64,000 nucleotides of DNA from Citricoccus alkalitolerans. GTDB taxonomy: Bacteria > Actinomycetota > Actinomycetes > Actinomycetales > Micrococcaceae. The DNA is taken from assembly GCF_039528175.1 (NCBI RefSeq), contig NZ_BAAALH010000002.1, positions 620,001 through 684,000 of the forward strand, given 5' to 3'. The position numbers and the translations under genes are program-made. Every line of letters starts with the position of its first letter. Position 1 is the first letter of the stretch. The notes under the pieces were generated by a model. It saw only the letters and a program-made list of their open reading frames with translations. It was not told where the DNA came from and searched no databases. This document shows positions 26,894 through 35,381 of the stretch, in pieces.

Positions 26894-27325
26894 ATGGATG
26901 GCACTGCTGACAGCCCCCCGGGACCGCCGGGGAAACCTGGAGAACCTGCAGAACCCGGAGAACCTCAACGAGGTTCGGGAGCCGCACGGTTCGAGGTCAC
27001 AGTGGAGCGTTCCGGCGGGATCGCCGGGATGGTGCGTCGGTGGTCCGCCCCGGTTCCCGACGACGGCGGACCGGCCGCGCGTGCGGCACACCGGATCGCA
27101 GGCCTTGGCTCACCAGGGCAGCACAGCCACCGTGCCGAGGAGGACGACCGTGGAACCGGCCCCGCCCTGCAGACCGAACCCTCGCAGGAGGAGCCAAGCC
27201 GGGTGCGGGACGGCTTCGTCTGGGCCGTGACCTGTGGGGAAGGCTCCCTGCGATGCGACGAGGAGGGCCGGCGTCGTGATCCGGAGGTGGATGCCCTCAT
27301 CTCCGTGGTGACCGCGCCCCAGTAG
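26894..27325 (+). CDS. Protealysin inhibitor (emfourin-like)
   Basis: 143 residues. After a Pro/Gly/Glu-rich leader of about 30 residues comes FEVTVERSGGIAGMVRRWSA, which matches the opening of emfourin-type protealysin inhibitors ('RVERSGGFAGxxRRW'); the end, DGFVWAVTCGEG and PEVDALISVV, keeps the family pattern of a Phe/Tyr-containing strand and a final helix. A Glu/Gln-rich insertion (about residues 75-105) lengthens the protein. Emfourins inhibit the M4 protease encoded beside them; here the protease gene ends 53 bases upstream on the same strand. Recognition is from pattern memory and could not be tested by search. Confidence 0.7.
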   Translation: MDGTADSPPGPPGKPGEPAEPGEPQRGSGAARFEVTVERSGGIAGMVRRWSAPVPDDGGPAARAAHRIAGLGSPGQHSHRAEEDDRGTGPALQTEPSQEEPSRVRDGFVWAVTCGEGSLRCDEEGRRRDPEVDALISVVTAPQ

Positions 27326-27418
27326 TCCGGCACGGACCGGACGGCTGAGAGAAACCGAGTGGTGTCACGGTAGGCACACTCTCTGTCCGCCCCGGGCCGG
27401 GCGTGCCACAGTGGTGAC

Positions 27419-29149
27419 ATGAGCTTTGAGAACACCTCTCCCGATGCCGCTGTCACCCAGGTGAAGCCCGCCGCCGAACGAGCCGGGACTCGCGCCCTCG
27501 CGCAGGATCTGGTGGACGTGCCGGCCTTGCTGGCCGCCTATGCCGAGCTGCATCCGGACCCCGCGGATTCTGCCCAACAGGTCGCCTTCGGAACCTCTGG
27601 GCACCGCGGTTCCTCGCTCAAGGCCTCCTTCAACGAGGACCACATCGCGGCCATCACCCAGGCGATCATCGAGTACCGTGCCGCCCAGGGCGTCACCGGG
27701 CCGCTACTGATGGGCAAGGACACGCACGCCCTGTCCGGGCCGGCCCAGGACACTGCGCTGGAGGTGCTCATGGGCAATGGCGTTCGGACCCTGATCGACT
27801 CCCGGGAGGGCTACACCCCCACCCCCGCCCTCTCCCACGCGATCCTCGCCTTCAACGCCGAACCCTCGAGCGGGGAGGGCGAGGCGGACGGCATCGTCAT
27901 CACCCCGTCCCACAATCCGCCCACCGATGGCGGCATCAAGTACAACCCTCCCCACGGTGGACCCGCGGACACGGACGCCACGAACTGGATCGCCGACCGC
28001 GCCAACGCCCTGCTCGCCGGCGGCCTCGCGGATGTTCAGCGCCTCCCGCTGGCCGAGGCCCGGCAGCATGACGCGCTGGGGACCTACGACTTCCTGGACC
28101 GATATGTCACAGACCTGCCGACGGTGATCGATCTGGATGCCATCCGCCAGGCCAGGGTACGCATCGGCGCGGACCCCCTGGGCGGCGCGTCCGTGGGGTA
28201 CTGGGGAGAGATCGGAGCCCGGCACGGCCTGGACCTGACCGTCGTGAACCCGGAGGTCGATCCGCAGTGGGGATTCATGACCCTGGACTGGGACGGGAAG
28301 ATCCGCATGGACTGTTCCTCCCCCAACGCGATGGCCTCCTTGATCGAGCGGATGCGGGCCGAGGGGACCGGTGAGAACCAGTCGGCCGGCGCTGCCCCCT
28401 TCGACATCGCCACCGGCAACGACGCCGACGCTGACCGCCACGGGATCGTCACCCCGGACGGCGGGCTGATGAATCCGAACCATTTCCTGTCCGTCGCCAT
28501 TGACTATCTCTACCGGCACCGTCGCGGCTGGCCGGCCGGTGCCGGCGTCGGGAAGACCCTCGTCTCCTCCTCGATGATCGATCGGGTGGCCGCGGGACTG
28601 GGCCGGCCCCTCGTGGAGGTGCCGGTCGGCTTCAAGTGGTTCGTGCCCGGACTACTGGATGGCACCGGGGTGTTCGGCGGCGAGGAGTCCGCCGGCGCCT
28701 CCTTCGTGCGTTTCGACGGCAGCGCCTGGTCCACGGACAAAGACGGATTGCTGCTGTGTCTGCTCGCCGCGGAGATTCGCGCGGTGACGGGCAAGACCCC
28801 CTCCGAGTACTACGCGGAGCTGGTGGAGCAGTACGGCGATCCCGTGTACGCCCGCATCGACGCCCCGGCGACCGCCGAGCAGAAGGCGAAGCTCAAGAGG
28901 ATGTCCCCGTCCGACGTCACCGCTGACACTTTGGCCGGCGAACCGATCACCGCCAAGATGACCGAGGCCCCCGGCAACGGCGCGGCGATCGGCGGTCTCA
29001 AGGTCACCACCGAGAACGCCTGGTTCGCGGCCCGGCCCTCCGGCACCGAGGACGTGTACAAGATCTACGCCGAGTCGTTCGTCTCCGCCGAACACCTTGC
29101 TCAAGTGCAGGCGGAGGCCAAGGCGATCGTGGACGCCGTCATCGCCTGA
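27419..29149 (+). CDS. pgm: Phosphoglucomutase (alpha-D-glucose phosphate-specific)
   Basis: 576 residues. Interconverts glucose 1- and 6-phosphate. VAFGTSGHRG opens domain I, IVITPSHNPPTDGGIKYN holds the phosphoserine, NDADADRHGIV the metal-binding loop, FGGEESAGASF the sugar-binding loop and ARPSGTEDVYKIYAE the phosphate-binding domain IV. The ATG at 27419 is 93 bases after the emfourin-like gene; a separate promoter is likely. Convergent with the aldehyde dehydrogenase, 18 bases apart. Confidence 0.95.
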   Translation: MSFENTSPDAAVTQVKPAAERAGTRALAQDLVDVPALLAAYAELHPDPADSAQQVAFGTSGHRGSSLKASFNEDHIAAITQAIIEYRAAQGVTGPLLMGKDTHALSGPAQDTALEVLMGNGVRTLIDSREGYTPTPALSHAILAFNAEPSSGEGEADGIVITPSHNPPTDGGIKYNPPHGGPADTDATNWIADRANALLAGGLADVQRLPLAEARQHDALGTYDFLDRYVTDLPTVIDLDAIRQARVRIGADPLGGASVGYWGEIGARHGLDLTVVNPEVDPQWGFMTLDWDGKIRMDCSSPNAMASLIERMRAEGTGENQSAGAAPFDIATGNDADADRHGIVTPDGGLMNPNHFLSVAIDYLYRHRRGWPAGAGVGKTLVSSSMIDRVAAGLGRPLVEVPVGFKWFVPGLLDGTGVFGGEESAGASFVRFDGSAWSTDKDGLLLCLLAAEIRAVTGKTPSEYYAELVEQYGDPVYARIDAPATAEQKAKLKRMSPSDVTADTLAGEPITAKMTEAPGNGAAIGGLKVTTENAWFAARPSGTEDVYKIYAESFVSAEHLAQVQAEAKAIVDAVIA

Positions 29150-29167
29150 TCCTCTCCCGCCGGCAGG

Positions 29168-30778
29168 TCACAGCAGGCGCTTGAGGGCCTGTCGCTTGGC
29201 CCAGGTGTAGGGCGGGTAGACCATCCTCAGGGTGTCCACTTGGTCGGTCTTCGTCACGGCAGGGCGCAGCTGGGAGAACGTCTCGAATCCCGCCCGCCCG
29301 TGATAGGCACCCAGGCCGGAGGCGCCCACCCCGCCGAAGGGCAGCGTGGGCAGTCCCACCTGCAGCAGGGCCACGTCGAAGGCCATGCCGCCGGCGGTGA
29401 CGCGCTCCTCGAAGGCCCGGTGGTAACGGTGCTTGTCCGTGAACAGGTAGGCGGCCAGGGGGTGCGGCCGGGCCGTGATGAACTCCACGGCCTCCTCGAA
29501 GGTGTCCACCCGGACGATCGGCAACACCGGCCCGAAGATCTCCTCCGCCATCAGGGCACTGTCCGGGGACACATCCGCCACCACCGTCGGCTCCAAGAAC
29601 CGGTCGGCGACGTCGGCCCGGCCGCCATGCACGAGCCGCGCCGGCGGGCGCCCCTCGACTCCGGACCGAGAACTAGCACCGCCTTCAGCAGCCTCACCCG
29701 TACTGGCACTGTCCCCGCCTCCGCCACCCGACAGGGAATCTTCCAGCAGGGCCACGGTCCGTTGCAGGTGCTCGGTGCTGACCATGCGGCCGTAGTCCGG
29801 CGATTGCTGCGCATCCCTGCCGTAGAACTCCTCGATGGCCTTCGGCAGGTGCTTCTCGAGCTGCCGCTGGGACTCCTCCCCCACGGCCAGCACGTAGTCC
29901 GGGGCCACGCAGGTCTGGCCGGCGTTGGTGAACTTGCCGAAGGCGATCCGGCGGGCGATCGCCGGCCAGTTCCGTCCGTCCGCCACCACGCACGGGGACT
30001 TGCCGCCCAACTCCAGGGTCACCGGGGTCAGCTGCTTCGCGGCGGCCTCGTAGACGATCCGCCCCACGCGCTCCCCGCCGGTGTAGAAGATGTGGTCGAA
30101 CTTCTCGGCCAGCAGGGCCTGCACGGCCTCGGCCCCGCCCTGCACCACGGCGACGGCGCGCGGATCAAGGTACTGCGGGATGAGCCGGCCGATGAGTTCG
30201 GCGGCGGCGGGTGCCTTCTCGCTGGGCTTGAGCACCACGGAGTTGCCGGCCGCCACGGCCGCCACCAGCGGGCCAAGCAGGGTCTGGATCGGGTAGTTCC
30301 ACGGCCCGATGATCAACACGGTCCCCAGAGGCCTCGCCTCGATCTTGGCGCTGGCGGGGCGGAACGCCAGCGGCACCTTCGCCGACTCCGGCTCCATCCA
30401 GTCGGTCAGGTACAGCAGGGCGTGGTCCACCTCGGAGCGGGTGGGCTGGACCTCGGTCAGCATCGCCTCGACGGCGGGTTTGCCGAGGTCTGCCGCCAGA
30501 GCCGCGCAGATCGCGTCGGCCTGCTCCTCCAGCATCCGGCGGATCCCCTTGAGCTGACCGGCCCGGAAACGCCGCGGGTGCGCCAAGCGCAGGGCCGCCG
30601 CCTGGCGCATTCTCGTGACGGCGGTGGCCGGCTCCTCGTTCCCGCTGGCCACGTCCGGTCCGGCCGGAACGTGCAGCATCGGCGCCGGGTCGAGCGCCGT
30701 GTCCTCCGGCTCGGGGCCGTCCCCGTGATGGCCGGGGTTCAGGGTCTGGTCCGCGATGAAGTCCGGAATCTGGGGCAT
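29168..30778 (-). CDS. Aldehyde dehydrogenase family protein (class 3-like)
   Basis: 536 residues. NAD(P)-dependent oxidation of aldehydes. Cofactor motif IGPWNYPIQTLLGPLVAAVAAGN (core GPWNYPIQ), FYTGGERVGRIV in the nucleotide fold, catalytic Glu in LELGGKSPCVV and catalytic Cys in NAGQTCVAPDYVL. The C-terminal LPFGGVGASGLGAYHGRAGFETFS (core GGVGASGLGAYHG) is typical of the ALDH3 group. Anomalies are a 45-residue Pro/Glu/Asp leader and a low-complexity Gly/Ser/Glu insertion at about residues 350-378 (roughly 29640-29735), absent from the family. Substrate unknown. Confidence 0.9.
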   Translation of the reverse strand: MPQIPDFIADQTLNPGHHGDGPEPEDTALDPAPMLHVPAGPDVASGNEEPATAVTRMRQAAALRLAHPRRFRAGQLKGIRRMLEEQADAICAALAADLGKPAVEAMLTEVQPTRSEVDHALLYLTDWMEPESAKVPLAFRPASAKIEARPLGTVLIIGPWNYPIQTLLGPLVAAVAAGNSVVLKPSEKAPAAAELIGRLIPQYLDPRAVAVVQGGAEAVQALLAEKFDHIFYTGGERVGRIVYEAAAKQLTPVTLELGGKSPCVVADGRNWPAIARRIAFGKFTNAGQTCVAPDYVLAVGEESQRQLEKHLPKAIEEFYGRDAQQSPDYGRMVSTEHLQRTVALLEDSLSGGGGGDSASTGEAAEGGASSRSGVEGRPPARLVHGGRADVADRFLEPTVVADVSPDSALMAEEIFGPVLPIVRVDTFEEAVEFITARPHPLAAYLFTDKHRYHRAFEERVTAGGMAFDVALLQVGLPTLPFGGVGASGLGAYHGRAGFETFSQLRPAVTKTDQVDTLRMVYPPYTWAKRQALKRLL

Positions 30779-30842
30779 CCCCCCACGGTAACGTCATAGG
30801 CCCACGCCGCGCAGCCGCTCAGGCCGCACCAGACTCACTCCA

Positions 30843-30884
30843 ACTTTGCGGGCAGAGATCAGTACTGATATCTGCCCTGAAAGT
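30843..30884. repeat. Intergenic palindrome (18 of 21 bases paired)
   Basis: The arms 30843-30863 and 30864-30884 are complementary at 18 of 21 positions with no loop, centred on AGTACT. The core GCGGGCAGAGAT recurs in the long palindrome at 58424-58479. It lies between the aldehyde dehydrogenase start and the glycerophosphodiesterase stop and could be a terminator, an operator or a dispersed palindromic element. Confidence 0.6.
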
Positions 30885-30890
30885 GCGGGT

Positions 30891-31802
30891 TTAACGCTGT
30901 GGCCAGTACCCGCGGGCCTCCATCACGGAGGCCAGTGCCTCGGCATCGTCCGTCATCAGGCCGTCCACACCGAGGGCCAGCAGGCGCTCCATCTCCGCGG
31001 GCTCGTCCACCACCCAGACGTGGACCTGCAGTCCGGCGGCCTGGCACCGGGACACGAAGGTGCGCGTCACCACGGGGATGGGACCCTGCTTCACCGGGAC
31101 CTGGACGCAGTCGACGTGGACCAGCCGGCGCGCCACGAACCGGGTCAACCCCAGGGGTGCCGCCAGCACGAGAGCGGCGATGGCCCATCCGCCGCCGGAC
31201 ATCGCGATCCGGCGGCCGGCCGTCCGGGTGAAGCGCCGGCGGCGGGAATCATGGAATGAGGCGATCAGCACCCGGTCCCAGGCATCATGGCGGGCCAGCA
31301 GGGGCACCATGGCCTCGCCCGCGGCATCGTCTTTGAGATCCACGTTGAGGTGCACATCAGGCCACGCGGTCAGCAGGTCCTCGAAGCGCAGCAGGTGCTC
31401 GCCCTCGAGCAGGTCGCTCCCGGCGAACCCCGCCTCGGACACCAGCGCCTCACCTCCACCCGAGGACACCCGCTCCCGCACCGGACCGCGGGAAGACCCC
31501 TGCCCGGTGGCTGGATCCAGTACCCGGAGCGCGCTGAGTTCCTCCCAGGTGTGGTCCGAGATCCTCCCCGAACCGGTCGTGACGCGGTCCAGGACCTCAT
31601 CGTGGAAGACCATGAGCACCCCGTCCTTCGAGGTGCGCACGTCCAACTCGAGGTAGCCGTATCCGCGGTCCACGGCGCTGCGAAACGCGGTCAGCGTGTT
31701 CTCCCGGGTGGTGTCTGCCCCGCGGTGGGCGAAGGCCAGTGGCCAGCCCCGGCGGGCGGGGAGGGAATCCGTCAGATAGAGAGGCAGGAGGGTGCGCTTC
31801 AC
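30891..31802 (-). CDS. Glycerophosphodiester phosphodiesterase
   Basis: 303 residues. GDPD domain: FAHRGADTTRENTLTAF with catalytic His-Arg, YLELDVRTSKDG with metal-binding Glu and Asp, VFHDEVLDRVT with the second catalytic His, VHLNVDLKD, and the final VHVWVVDEPAEMERLLALGVDGLMTD (core VWVVDE, GVDGLMTD). No signal peptide; hydrolysis of glycerophosphodiesters in the cytoplasm is inferred. The GTG start follows the HAD gene by 16 bases, so the two are probably co-transcribed. Confidence 0.9.
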   Translation of the reverse strand: MKRTLLPLYLTDSLPARRGWPLAFAHRGADTTRENTLTAFRSAVDRGYGYLELDVRTSKDGVLMVFHDEVLDRVTTGSGRISDHTWEELSALRVLDPATGQGSSRGPVRERVSSGGGEALVSEAGFAGSDLLEGEHLLRFEDLLTAWPDVHLNVDLKDDAAGEAMVPLLARHDAWDRVLIASFHDSRRRRFTRTAGRRIAMSGGGWAIAALVLAAPLGLTRFVARRLVHVDCVQVPVKQGPIPVVTRTFVSRCQAAGLQVHVWVVDEPAEMERLLALGVDGLMTDDAEALASVMEARGYWPQR

Positions 31803-31818
31803 GCGTCCACCCTATCCG

Positions 31819-32730
31819 TCAGCCGAGGGTGAGCAGTTGTTCGATGACCTGGGCCACCCCGTCGTCATCGCAGGCTCCGGTGGTCGCGTCCGCGGCCGCC
31901 AGCAGGGTCGGGTGTCCGGATGCAACGGCGTACCCGGTGCCGGCCCAGTGGATCATCTCCAGGTCGTTGGGCATGTCCCCGAACGCCACGACCTCGCTGG
32001 CGAAGATGCCGTGTTCGGCGGCGAAGCCGGCCAAGGTCGTGGCCTTGTTGACCTCCGGCCGGGACAACTCCAGCAGGCTCATCCCGGGTGCGGAATGCGT
32101 CACGGCGAGCAGGTCCCCCAGCAGGTCCCGGACCTCGGCCAGGAAGGCATCGGGCTCATGGGAGCGCGTCTTGACCAGGAACTTCACCACGGCGGGATCC
32201 GCGGGCAGGACCTCGTCCAGGCGCGGTGCAACGTGGACGCCGGCGGCCAGTTCGCCGGACACCAGGTCCCCCGTGGCCTCGGCATCCTGGCGGTCGATGA
32301 AGGCGGCATCCAAGTGGAAGCCCTCGAGGGTTTCCATTCCGAACGACGCCGACGGGTCCAGAGTCGCGATCATCTCGCGCGCCTGCAGCACGGTCTCGAA
32401 GTCCATGGGCTTGGAGTCGATCACCTGTTCCCGCACGAGGTCGTAGACGACGGCTCCGTTCGAACAGATGATGGGCCCGGCATGACCCAGCGCCTCGGTC
32501 AGCGGCGTCAGCCAGCGGATGGGCCGGCCGGTCACGAAGACCACCTGGATGCCGGCGTCATGCGCCGCCTGGAAGGCCTCCACCGTGCGCGGCGAGATCA
32601 GGCCGGTGCGGGTGTGGTCATAGCCGATGATGGTGCCGTCCAGGTCGCTGGCGATCAACCGGGGCCGGCGGAGGGCCGGACCGGCCGGAGCCGGCGGCAC
32701 CGGTTCGTAAGTCGGTTCTGGACGGGACAT
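31819..32730 (-). CDS. HAD-superfamily hydrolase, Cof/type IIB
   Basis: 303 residues. Motif I LIASDLDGTIIGYD, motif II VVFVTGRPIRW, then ICSNGAVVYD, motif III Lys in EVNKATTLAGF and motif IV VVAFGDMPNDLEMIHWAG (core GDMPNDLEM). Belongs to the sugar-phosphatase Cof group, like the gene at 18433, but the two are only distantly similar. It follows the PfkB kinase by 60 bases on the same strand, so a sugar-phosphate substrate is plausible. Confidence 0.87.
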   Translation of the reverse strand: MSRPEPTYEPVPPAPAGPALRRPRLIASDLDGTIIGYDHTRTGLISPRTVEAFQAAHDAGIQVVFVTGRPIRWLTPLTEALGHAGPIICSNGAVVYDLVREQVIDSKPMDFETVLQAREMIATLDPSASFGMETLEGFHLDAAFIDRQDAEATGDLVSGELAAGVHVAPRLDEVLPADPAVVKFLVKTRSHEPDAFLAEVRDLLGDLLAVTHSAPGMSLLELSRPEVNKATTLAGFAAEHGIFASEVVAFGDMPNDLEMIHWAGTGYAVASGHPTLLAAADATTGACDDDGVAQVIEQLLTLG

Positions 32731-32790
32731 GGCCCCATTCTAGGCCGGGTGCCGGTGGGGGCGACGATGCAGGCGAACCGGCGGGGCGCC

Positions 32791-33741
32791 TCAGCCGAGC
32801 TCGTCCCGCGTGGGCGGATCAGCCCCCAGCCGGGACGAGGTGATGGCCGCCGCCCGCGCGGCATAGGCGAGCACCGCCGTCGTATCCTCCGGGCTGATGT
32901 TCCGCAGTGCCTCGCGGTTCTCGGCGCCCAGGAGCCGGCGGTCCTTCAGGGCGACCAACAGGGCAGCGGTGAAGGAGTCGCCCGCCCCCACCGTGTCCGC
33001 GACCTCCACGGGCGTGACGGGATGTTCGGTCACGCCGGCGGCAGTGGCGCACAGGAGCGAGGTCTCCCCGCGGGTCACCACCACCATCGCCGGCTCGATC
33101 CGCTGCCACTCGACGAGCACGTCCTCGAGTGCACGGTCCGGGTACAGCCAGGCCAGATCCTCGTCCGAGGCGTGCACGATGTCCGCGAACGCCACTGACT
33201 CCTCGGCCCGGCGGCGGGCGGTTGTCCGATCGGGGACGATCGAGGGGCGGCAGTTCGGGTCGTAGCTCAGGGTGACATCCGGCTCGAGCGTGGTCAGCAA
33301 CTCCATGACGGTGGACGCGCCCGGCTCGAGCATCGTGGCGATGGATCCCGTATGCAGGTGCTCGAGGGTCCGTGCCCGGCCGTCCCGGTCCAGTACGGCG
33401 CGCACCAGCCGGGCCGTCTCATCAGGATCGGGCAGCGACCAGTCCAGGTCGAACTCGTAGTGGGCCACCCCGGTGGGGTCCAGGCGGGCAGTGGCCACAG
33501 AGGTCGGCAGGCTGTCAGGGTCCAGCACCGAGTCCACACCGTTGCGGTCGAGGTGCTCGCGGACCATGGTGCCGTAGTCATCATGGCCATAGCGGCCGGC
33601 GAAGAACACGTTCTCTCCGAGCCGGGCCAGGCCGACGGCCACATTGAGGGGACTGCCGCCGACGTGGACCCGCGGCGTCGCGGTATCGGAAAGGACGACG
33701 TCGACGAGCGCCTCGCCGACCACACCCACGTAATCAGTCAC
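32791..33741 (-). CDS. PfkB-family sugar kinase (fructokinase-like)
   Basis: 316 residues. Ribokinase fold: substrate-binding GGSPLNVAVGLARLG (the 'GGxxxN' motif), GRYGHDDYG, DPNCRPSIV of the DPN loop, and the C-terminal signature VADTVGAGDSFTAALL with the catalytic Asp. The sequence around the DPNxR motif and the N-terminal VVGEALVDVV are closest to fructokinases; the exact sugar is not certain. GTG start at 33741. First gene of a probable kinase-HAD-GDPD run. Confidence 0.88.
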   Translation of the reverse strand: MTDYVGVVGEALVDVVLSDTATPRVHVGGSPLNVAVGLARLGENVFFAGRYGHDDYGTMVREHLDRNGVDSVLDPDSLPTSVATARLDPTGVAHYEFDLDWSLPDPDETARLVRAVLDRDGRARTLEHLHTGSIATMLEPGASTVMELLTTLEPDVTLSYDPNCRPSIVPDRTTARRRAEESVAFADIVHASDEDLAWLYPDRALEDVLVEWQRIEPAMVVVTRGETSLLCATAAGVTEHPVTPVEVADTVGAGDSFTAALLVALKDRRLLGAENREALRNISPEDTTAVLAYAARAAAITSSRLGADPPTRDELG

Positions 33742-33845
33742 AGATCAACGGTACCCTACCGCTCAGTTGCCCTCTCGGTTTTCGACCGGCCCTCCGGACG
33801 TCCGCCAGGCAGTTCCCACACCCCGACCCGACCGGAAAGACGCCC

Positions 33846-35294
33846 GTGACCTCGAAGGACCCCACAGAGCCCACCAACGGACCCGCCAACAGGCCTACCA
33901 CGGGAGCCTCCGCAGGTGCGGCTGCCGCACCCATCACAGCGGCCGCCGCCGGAGAGCAGCGGTCCCCGGGCCGCCGGCTCGGCATGGGTTGGCGCCTGCA
34001 TGGCGACGGCCGTCACATCACCCCGGGCGAGGTCGTTGCCCCGGACGAGCGGCTCGCCTGGCCACAGACCATCGGCGTCGGCATCCAACATGTGATGGCC
34101 ATGTTCGGCGCCACCGTGCTCGTGCCCACCATCACCGGCTTCCCGGTGACCGCCTCCCTGTTCTTCTCGGGCGTGGGCACCCTGCTGTTCCTGATCATCA
34201 CCGCCGGCCGGGTGCCGTCGTATCTCGGCAGCTCGTTCGCGTTCATCGCGCCCATCAGCGCGGCGATGAACCAGCACGGCATCGGTGGGGCCCTCGGAGG
34301 CGTTTTCGTCTCCGGAGCCGCGCTGTTCCTCGTCGGCCTGGTCGTGCAGCGGGCCGGGACCGGGTGGATCCACGCGCTCATGCCCCCCGTGGTCATGGGG
34401 ACGATCGTGGCCCTGATCGGCCTGAACCTCGCCGGTTCCACCACTGAGGCCATGGTCTCGGTGCCCCTGACCACGTTCTCCACCTCACTGGCCATCGTGG
34501 TGTGCGCCGTGCTGTTCAAAGGCCTGCTGGGGCGGCTGTCCATCCTGCTCGGCATCATCGTGGGCTATCTCGTGGCCCTGGCTCAGGGGCAGATCGACTT
34601 CAGCCCCATCGGTGAGGCCGCAGTGGTCGGAATGCCGCCCTTCCACGCTCCCGAGTTCCACTGGGACGTGCTGTTCCTCTTCCTGCCCGTGGTCCTGGTC
34701 CTCGTGGCGGAGAACATCGGCCACGTGAAGACGGTCGGCCTCATGACGAACCGCAACCTGGACTCCTCCAACGGTCGGGCCCTGATGGCCGACGGCCTGG
34801 CGACCACCCTCTCCGGCCTCGGCGGTGGCGTGGGCACCACCACCTACGCCGAGAACATCGGCGTCATGGCCTCCTCCCGCGTCTACTCCACCGCGGCCTA
34901 CTGGGTGGCGGGGAGCGTGGCCCTCGCCCTCGCGTTCTTCCCACAGTTCGGCGCCCTGATCAACACCATCCCCGGGGGAGTCGCGGGAGGGGCGGGGATC
35001 ATTCTCTACGGCATGATCGGCGTGATGGGCGTGCGCATCTGGGTGCAGAACCGGGTCGACTTCTCGAACACGATCAACCTGATGTCCGCCGGTGCGGGTC
35101 TCATCGTCGCGATCGCCGACCCGACCCTGGACGTCGCCGGTATGCAGTTCGGCGGCATCGCCCTCGGAACCGCGACCGTGCTCGTGGTCTTCCACCTCAT
35201 GACCGCCATCGCCCGCTGGCGCGGCACCGAGCCGGTCCCCGCAGATCCGGACGAGAATCCCTACGAGTCCTCCGAGCCCGGCCGCCTGGGCTGA
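33846..35294 (+). CDS. Uracil/xanthine permease (NCS2 family)
   Basis: 482 residues, about 12-14 membrane helices. The N-terminal 50 residues are a Thr/Ala/Pro-rich cytoplasmic tail. GIQHVMAMFGATVLVP is the family opening, SSFAFIAPI and TNRNLDSSNGRALMADGLATTLSGLGGG (core NGRALMADG) follow, and TTYAENIGVMASSRVYSTAAYW (core TYAENIGVM) is the signature of the NCS2 family. The Glu in AEN and the residue pattern fit a UraA-like uracil:proton symporter, but xanthine cannot be excluded. Start GTG 33846. Confidence 0.9.
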   Translation: MTSKDPTEPTNGPANRPTTGASAGAAAAPITAAAAGEQRSPGRRLGMGWRLHGDGRHITPGEVVAPDERLAWPQTIGVGIQHVMAMFGATVLVPTITGFPVTASLFFSGVGTLLFLIITAGRVPSYLGSSFAFIAPISAAMNQHGIGGALGGVFVSGAALFLVGLVVQRAGTGWIHALMPPVVMGTIVALIGLNLAGSTTEAMVSVPLTTFSTSLAIVVCAVLFKGLLGRLSILLGIIVGYLVALAQGQIDFSPIGEAAVVGMPPFHAPEFHWDVLFLFLPVVLVLVAENIGHVKTVGLMTNRNLDSSNGRALMADGLATTLSGLGGGVGTTTYAENIGVMASSRVYSTAAYWVAGSVALALAFFPQFGALINTIPGGVAGGAGIILYGMIGVMGVRIWVQNRVDFSNTINLMSAGAGLIVAIADPTLDVAGMQFGGIALGTATVLVVFHLMTAIARWRGTEPVPADPDENPYESSEPGRLG

Positions 35295-35381
35295 ATCACC
35301 CGGCTGCGGCGGAAGCGGCGGAGGCGCACGACGCCGGCCGCACGCTTCGCGGGTTCGGCCGGCTCCCGGATGGGGTCTCGT

